This document shows, one piece after another, positions 48,737 through 54,179 of a stretch of DNA of 54,179 nt. Source of the stretch: Chara braunii (Eukaryota; Streptophyta; Charophyceae; Charales; Characeae); the NCBI GenBank assembly GCA_003427395.1, contig BFEA01000071.1:3293007-3347185 (forward strand), in the 5' to 3' direction. The translations under genes and the position numbers were made by a program. The number at the start of each line of letters is the position of its first letter. Position 1 is the first letter of the stretch. A model generated the notes under the pieces. It was not told where the DNA came from. It saw only the letters and a program-made list of their open reading frames with translations, and did not search any database.

Positions 48737-49579
48737 TCAGTCATGAACATCTGTCTTTTCAAACAGCAGTCCCTGCTTTACTCTATAGTCCAGGACTTCG
48801 TGAGGTGTTGTCTGCACTTTGCCAATCAATTGACTATAAACAGGATCACTTGCGTAGGCAGACTTAATCTTTCCGTGCAGTTCGGTGCTGACGTCTAAGT
48901 ATGTGATAATGGCACCAAAAAAGTCAACTTTTCTACTCAATGTGTCAGCAACAACATTGTGCTTTCCTTTTATTGGCTTCAATTCAAAGTCAAACTGATC
49001 AATCTCCCCCGGCCACCTAGTCAGTTCAAGTGTCATTCGGGGCTCGGTTTTTAGCCAACGAAGTGTCTCATGATCCTAGTAAACTTTAACTTGGCGTCCT
49101 AGCAGATAATGTCGCCAGTGATTCAATGCTTCCCCTAGAGCGAACAACTCTTTCTCATAGGTAGAAGCGGGGACCTTTTCGCTAGGCAGTCTACAGGACA
49201 TGACTTCCGCAGGTCTGTACCCATTCCCATCGGCTTGCTGGAATACAACACCAATCCCGTATTGACTGGCGTCAGTGGTTACGATAAAGGGTGGAGATGG
49301 ATCCGCAACTTTCAACAGCGGGTAATTAAACAAACATTTCTTTAAACGGTTGAAGGACTCAGTACAATCCTGATCCCATTTCCAAATAGTTTGTTTCTTT
49401 AACAATCTGCGCAATGGGGCAGCAATTACCCTAAAGTTCGGAACGAACTTGCGGTAATAGTTGGCCAAACTAAGAAATGAGCGCAGTTTCGTCAACGTGC
49501 GCGGGTTAGGCCAATCTCTAATGGCTGCAATCTTAGCGTCTTCCGGTTTAATCCCATCACCATCTATCATATGTCCCAA
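48737..49579 (-). pseudogene. Gypsy RT connection and RNase H
   Basis: The frame at 49,076-49,579 starts with LGHMIDGDGI-type sequence and SFLSLANYYRKFVPNFR (RT thumb/connection). RNase H follows with TTDASQYGIGVVFQQ (first catalytic Asp near residue 103) and STYEKELFALGEALNHWRHYL (Glu near 142). A TAG at 49,076 sits where the family has Thr in VYTDHETLRWL. The frame continues at 48,737-49,036 with KPIKGKHNVVADTLSRK, the last RNase H motif. RNase H would remove template RNA during cDNA synthesis. Confidence 0.9.
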
Positions 49580-49639
49580 GTAAAGAACCTGACGCTTCGC
49601 CCACTCACACTTCTTCGGGTTAATCTTGAATTTCGCCTC

Positions 49640-50152
49640 TCATAGTTTATTAAGCACAATTTGAAGATGCTCCTCATGCTCGCTCAAACTCTTACTAAAA
49701 ATCATTATATCTTCCAAATAAACAACAACAAACTTATCTAGCCAATCACGAAAGAGCTCATTCATACATCGTTGGAAGGTTGCATGGGCATTTGTCAATC
49801 CAAACGGCATCACCACAAACTCATAGTGCCCATATCTAGTTCGGAAAGCCGTTTTATGTTGATCCTCAGGCAATACCTCAATCTGATGGTAACCCAATTT
49901 CAAATCAATCTCGGTGAAATATCTGTAACCCTGAACTCTATCCAGGAGATTATCTATCTGTGGTAGTGCATCAACATTCTTAACTGTTATTGCGTTGAGT
50001 ACCCTATAGTCTATGCACATACGCAGTTCACCACTCTTCTGTGGCACAAACAAGATTGGTGCATCAAATGGCGAGGAACTAAGTTTGACCCACCCCTTCT
50101 CAAGCAACTCATCCAATTGCTTTCGCAGTTCATCCATCTCTTTTGGAGACAT
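49640..50152 (-). pseudogene. Gypsy reverse transcriptase
   Basis: The 170-codon frame contains KGWVKLSSSPFDAPILFVPQ, LRMCIDYRVLNAITVKN, motif A YFTEIDLKLGYHQIEV (Asp 83), motif B FVVMPFGLTNAHATFQRCMN and motif C VVVYLEDIMIFS. The Tyr-x-Asp-Asp box has Glu at 147 instead of the first Asp, which should abolish or cripple polymerisation. The frame ends in TGA at 49,640 where the family continues into EAKFKINPKKCEWA, readable just beyond. Same frame as RNase H and integrase. Confidence 0.93.
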
Positions 50153-50443
50153 CTTATAGATAGGGCTCTTGGGAATCTGATTACTGGGTTCTAACTCTAT
50201 CTAGTGCTTGGTTTCTCTCTCAACCACTCCACTTGGGGCCTCTCCAACATCAACGAACTCAACAAGCAACTTTTGTACATTTCGGGGAATAGGTTCTTCC
50301 TCTTTCTTACTTTCACTCACCGCGCGCACATACGCAAGAAACACTTAGTCAGTGAGGTCATTCTTGACCACATGTCGGGCGAACGCGGGGGCACTCATGC
50401 AACAAAGGGATAGGCTATTCTCTACGCCAGATGCATGGTAAAG

Positions 50444-50858
50444 TCAAATTTTGTTCTTTCCACCTGTAGGACTAGGCAAACAACACTCGTGCTCATCCAG
50501 TTTCACATTTGCATTGGCGGCCTCACCCCAATCAGTCCCTAAAATCATGTCAAAAGGGAGATTGTCCTCCATTAAGAGTGTCAGGGAGTGCAAAATACTT
50601 TCCACCTTTCCCCCTGCCTCCAACCGGAAGTATGCCCTAACCCCTTCAACATAACTATCTACTACCATTTCTCTATTGTCCGGCTAGCTTACTTACAACG
50701 GGCTGTCCTAACTTCTGAACCTTAAGCCCTAATCGCAGCTTTTGCAACCCCTTATTACTGGTATAGTTGTGTGTTGACCCATTGTCCACTAGTGTGCCAA
50801 CTCTGACTCCTGTAAATTCTACATCTGCAATTATTAATTGCCCTTTCCTTTTCTTCAT
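50444..50858 (-). pseudogene. Gypsy aspartic protease
   Basis: Two frames join here. 50,673-50,858 has VGTLVDNGSTHNYTSNKGL, the active-site loop; the family has D-S/T-G, so Asn replaces Ser/Thr. 50,444-50,668, in another frame, ends in PFDMILGTDWGEAANANV, the conserved ILG-x-DW. A frameshift near 50,670 and the stop at 50,444 break it. Further in-frame stops near 50,346 and 50,202 separate it from the RT. In the family it processes the Gag-Pol precursor. Confidence 0.82.
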
Positions 50859-51098
50859 TTCGGCCCAAGCGCGGCGCTGAAGTGATCAGCTCATCACCTA
50901 TGCGTGCGAGGGAACCACCTATAAAAGTCCTCGCACAAGCAACTTCTGGGCAGCTAACTAGGTGGGGGTCAACTACCGTTTCAGTCTTTGCCATTGCGAC
51001 CTCTGGATGGGAGGTTGACAGTCGGCTTGCATCTAGAGTTCCTGTAGAGGCAACTGCAACCTCTACTGGCCGGTCCCTTTTGGGTACCTATACTCTAG

Positions 51099-53179
51099 AC
51101 AAAAGGGAACTATGTGGTCGGGGTCACCGCGTGTAAAGCATTGACCGACCTTGCAACGTTCTTCCCATACTTTCTAGTCTATACCCATTTCTAACCAAGG
51201 TCTGCCTTTAGTTATCCCTGGGAGTTTCGGGTATGGCCGTCTACCTTTACCTCTTCCCCCTGTGGAGTAAGAACCTCTCCCACCTTGCGAGGGACCATTA
51301 CCCCTTCCTCCCACATAGTAGCTACCTTCACCACTACACCTCTGGGCGGCGGGTCCTCTTCCTCTACCTCGACCGCGGGCTCATCTTCCTCTACCACAGC
51401 TTCTTCCTCCTTGTCGCCTTCCCCCATGGTCTGCAACAGCCGCATAGTCCGCTCCTTGAGCTAAGTGACCATTGTTGTCTTCTTCTAACCCATAGTCTAT
51501 TTGGTCGTAGGTAAGTGATTTTACCCGTCCTTCTTCGAAGGTGAGCAGTAGATTATCTTTGCCTGCTATATTTCCCGAAATTGTTTGGTCTTTCCATTTC
51601 TTGCCAGCCCACAGGTCTTTCTAGTAATGACAATACTGTGCCTCTTGCAGGAAGTCAGCGTGATCTACAGCGATCTTACTAAATTTCTCGTATGTCATTC
51701 CTTCTTTAGTGCGGGGATATAGTTGTGTTTTTAGGGGGTCTGGGAGCGCTCTAGCAAAGTTATTTAGGATCTGTGCCGGTGTTAATCCGTGATCCGGGCA
51801 TTGCAACAGTTCATCCATTGTGGCCCTAAGGGCTGACACACTCTTCCATTTACGCTCACCAATGTTAAGGATCAAAGACTTAGTGCTACGGGCCAGGTTC
51901 TTATCTTCGAACCTTTCTCTAAGAGTTTTGAGAATACTGAATCATGGTTGTGCAACCAGCCTCTTTCATCAAAGAGATAGTGAAACTCATTGCGTCTCCT
52001 GCCATGCATGAGCTTGCCATTAGCACACGGTCCCAATACAGAATCTTTTGTGCGTACATGTATGTGTCCATAGCCGCCTCCCAGTGGAAGATGCTTTCAT
52101 CCTTTTTCCCCGTCACCTTCATATTTTGCCTGGATTCCTCCTCTTCACCGTCTTTCTCCTTCTTGGGACCCTTTCCTTTCCTATCCCGATCATCTTCATC
52201 ATCGCCTCCATCTCCTCCCCTGCCCCCAATCCTCAACTTTCTTACTGCGGCAGGATTGGACAACTTTTTGACAAAGGCAGTATCTAATTGATCAACATAC
52301 TCATATATACGATGATCAATCTGTTCGGAGGCACTGCGCAGGAAATTATTCCAAATGCCTTCGAATTCCCCTTGATGCAATTCCATTTGATTGATTGGCC
52401 GGTTGAATGTAGCAAGTTTTTGGTTGGTGTGGAGGGTATCTGTTAGGAGGGAGAGTCTCTCATCTACGGCAGCCTGTTTACCTTTCTGCTCTTGCAGCAG
52501 CTTCTGCAACCTCTCCCCCTCCTCTTTCATCTTTTTTTTTTCCGTTATATTCCTGCCTTTTTGCCGCCACCATCTTATTGTTCAATTCTCTCTTCTTCTC
52601 CTCCAGCAATAGATTCTTCTCCATCTCGTCTGCTGCAGATGCCAACTTAATTATAAAGGCATTTTTCTCCTCCTCCGTCTGTTCCGGAAACTCAGTCTTG
52701 TACCCGAACTGCTCACTCCAATTCAGCGCCTCCAACTGTCGTATACGGATTGCCCCGGCCTGACTACTCTCGGCCGTTTCTTCCTGCAGCTGTTTTTTTT
52801 TTGTTCTTTCCAGCCTTTCTCCTTCATCTTTTTCTTCTTCTTCTTCTTCTTCTTCTTTCAATTCCGCCAACATTTTTTTCTCCTTCTCCTTCATCTCCTT
52901 CTCCATTTTTTCATTCTCTTCCAACAACTTCTTCTTCACCTCCTTCTCCTTCCTTTTCTTCTCCTCCTTTTCTTTCTTCTTTTCTGCCAAGTGGTGGTCT
53001 ATCTCTGTCTGTTCCTCAACTGTCTGGGCCTGCGTTGACTTCCCAGACCTCAGCATCATATGTGAGAAGAAGGTTCGCTGGAACCCAAGAGGAAAGAATA
53101 AGCAAAGTAGGGGTCCCCATAGCACAGACAGGAACAGGAGTGTGAACATGGGATAATTGTCCATGGTGACTAGAAGCAC
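51099..53179 (-). pseudogene. Gypsy gag (coiled coil, capsid-like, RG box, zinc knuckle)
   Basis: From the first AUG at 53,179 a Lys/Glu-rich coiled coil (52,750-53,020) is followed, after a frameshift near 52,500, by 51,919-52,530 with FHWEAAMDTYMYAQK and MAGDAMSFTISLMKEAG. After another shift, 51,621-51,875 has LARALPDPLKTQLYPR and KFSKIAVDHADFLQEA, typical of the C-terminal capsid region. Then an RG-rich box (about 51,190-51,432: GRGRGRGPAA, GSYYVGGRGNG) leads into CFTRGDPDHIVPFC (51,099-51,141), a CCHC knuckle whose second Cys has become Arg. At least three frameshifts and two stops. Role in family: RNA packaging particle. Confidence 0.75.
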
Positions 53180-53655
53180 AGGTAAGCGGCCTCCACCTCC
53201 TCACCACTAACCCCGCAACTACCAATTCACTAACTCACGAGTGGTTCTGACTGTTGCTGATTGCTAGATACCTTCCCAGAACTATATATTACTTTTTTTT
53301 TCTTAATGAGCGGACTGATTACTGGACTCAAGGCAGATCGAGTATGTGACGATTTAGACCAGCCCAGCAGCAGCAACACGAGGGTTGAGAAGGTACCAAA
53401 CACCAAAACAATCTCGCAAGCAATACAGGTTTGATGGGGGAATGCACTTCACTCCAATGAATGTTCCGTTGATGAAGCTCCACGGCCGCTCCAACGCTCC
53501 AAGGCAGCAGCAACAGGTACGTAATCAAGCCACTTTTTCTTCGACCTACTTCTTTACCCCCTTCGTCAGTCTTCTCCCCACTCAACTCACTCTCATTTCA
53601 CCCTTCTCGCCGGCCTTGATCGTTTCCAGCGATGTTCAGTGGATGTGACGAGCAA

Positions 53656-53669
53656 CTGCTCCGATACCA
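53656..53669 (-). other. Primer-binding site (initiator Met tRNA type)
   Basis: The minus strand reads TGGTATCGGAGCAG, three bases after the CA at the LTR end (TTGCA, then AAC). Same A-to-G variant at position 8 as at 27,276-27,290. Confidence 0.75.
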
Positions 53670-53672
53670 GTT

Positions 53673-54122
53673 TGCAATGAACCTCAATGATTCAACTCCA
53701 ATGAGCACACATATTCACACCACATGCATGTATGAGATCACACGAAGTTCACATTGGAGACCAGAGAGACTAAGACCAGGTAGCGCAGCTTATGAATTCC
53801 AACAAGTTATTACAAGAGCAATAAGAGTTCCGAGTCACCAACGCACATCAGTGCGTGTCAAAGGTAACCAATAACCAGCATAAGCTCTCAGGTAAGTATC
53901 TCTTCCCCACCGCTCTTCTCTCTTGTGTATCTCCCCTCCTTGCTGGTCTTCTCCCTAGCTATGTCCTCGTTGTGTCTCCTCTCCCTACGTGCGTGCACAC
54001 ACACTAACTTCTACTCCAAGATTTACTCTGAATACACCCACTGATATGCCTACTAACCCTCTAAAGTCTACTACTAACACTCTGCACTGGCGCAGCTATG
54101 GCTGCCTTCTCCCTGCCAGCGC

Positions 54123-54179
<57 letters not shown>
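53673..54179 (-). mobile_element. Partial 5' LTR of the gypsy element
   Basis: Defined on one side by the primer-binding site and CA end at 53,673. The other side runs off the window inside a CT run. No second copy is present, so internal limits cannot be tested. Confidence 0.55.
54127..54179. repeat. (CT)n microsatellite at window edge
   Basis: Pure CT run to the end of the window, mirroring the start. Confidence 0.95.

Larger units (their letters stand above)
47991..54179 (-). mobile_element. Ty3/gypsy LTR retrotransposon, 3' end lost
   Basis: Minus-strand order: 5' LTR (54,179 or beyond to 53,673), primer-binding site, gag with RG box and zinc knuckle, protease, RT, RNase H, integrase. 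The integrase-after-RNase H order is diagnostic of Ty3/gypsy. There is no polypurine tract or 3' LTR: coding stops at the hammerhead repeat at 47.99 kb. pol from 50,668 to 47,984 stays largely in one frame with about seven stops, whereas gag shows several frameshifts. Confidence 0.88.

Noticed and set aside
51212-51445. 77-aa Glu/Val-rich minus-strand ORF in gag
   Set aside because: It is a shadow frame of the RG-rich box, which is the frame that continues into the zinc knuckle.

Overview
The window looks like intergenic DNA from a large, repeat-packed eukaryotic nuclear genome, most likely of the green plant lineage. Evidence: plant-style L1 non-LTR elements with a gag-like first ORF ending in a zinc knuckle, Ty3/gypsy LTR elements primed by initiator-methionine tRNA, tRNA-headed SINEs, short terminal-inverted-repeat elements, snRNA-derived retroposons, many microsatellites and N gaps. 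A streptophyte alga or a seedless land plant is my guess; the species cannot be fixed from the sequence. I see no convincing intact host protein-coding gene. Almost every coding remnant belongs to a retroelement and is broken by stops or frameshifts.

Layout. 1-1068: partial long LTR. 1.1-5 kb: unassigned sequence, microsatellites and a GC-rich palindromic repeat. 5.5-7.65 kb: a satellite whose ~150-bp monomers are hairpins, passing into a related ~81-bp tandem repeat. 8.0-9.3 kb: poly(A)-ended LINE tails. 10.6-14.5 kb: decayed L1-like ORF2 (minus strand), split by a second LINE fragment with a 15-bp target-site duplication. 15.4-16.4 kb: foldbacks and tail-only insertions. 16.46 to about 23.9 kb: a near full-length L1-like element (minus) with ORF1, endonuclease, reverse transcriptase and C-terminal zinc finger. 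24-26.4 kb: SINE and direct repeats. 26.3-29.76 kb: a gag-only LTR element with a ~2.46-kb LTR. 29.76-32.1 kb: foldback elements, TIR elements, U2- and U6-like snRNA fragments. 32.4-34.2 kb: simple-sequence and purine-rich DNA. 34.2-38.6 kb: a cluster of repeats carrying a hammerhead-ribozyme core, an N gap, an organelle-type SSU rRNA 3' fragment, and a U6 copy fused to a hammerhead repeat. 38.6-43.9 kb: TIR and foldback families. 44-45.1 kb: second LINE ORF1. 45.17-45.46 kb: tandem repeat containing a Nextera mate-pair junction adapter (assembly artefact). 47.8-48.0 kb: further hammerhead repeats abutting the end of a Ty3/gypsy pol. 48-54.18 kb: Ty3/gypsy element (minus) with integrase, RNase H, RT, protease, gag, primer-binding site and partial 5' LTR.

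How parts relate. The autonomous LINE and gypsy copies are defective here, but their target-site duplications, shared 3' tails and primer-binding sites show a nested history of retrotransposition. The most notable item is the small repeat family with hammerhead core, stem II and stem III, arranged partly as inverted pairs at TA-rich junctions and once fused to U6. It resembles ribozyme-bearing retroelements (Penelope-like elements, retrozymes), although a good stem I was not found.
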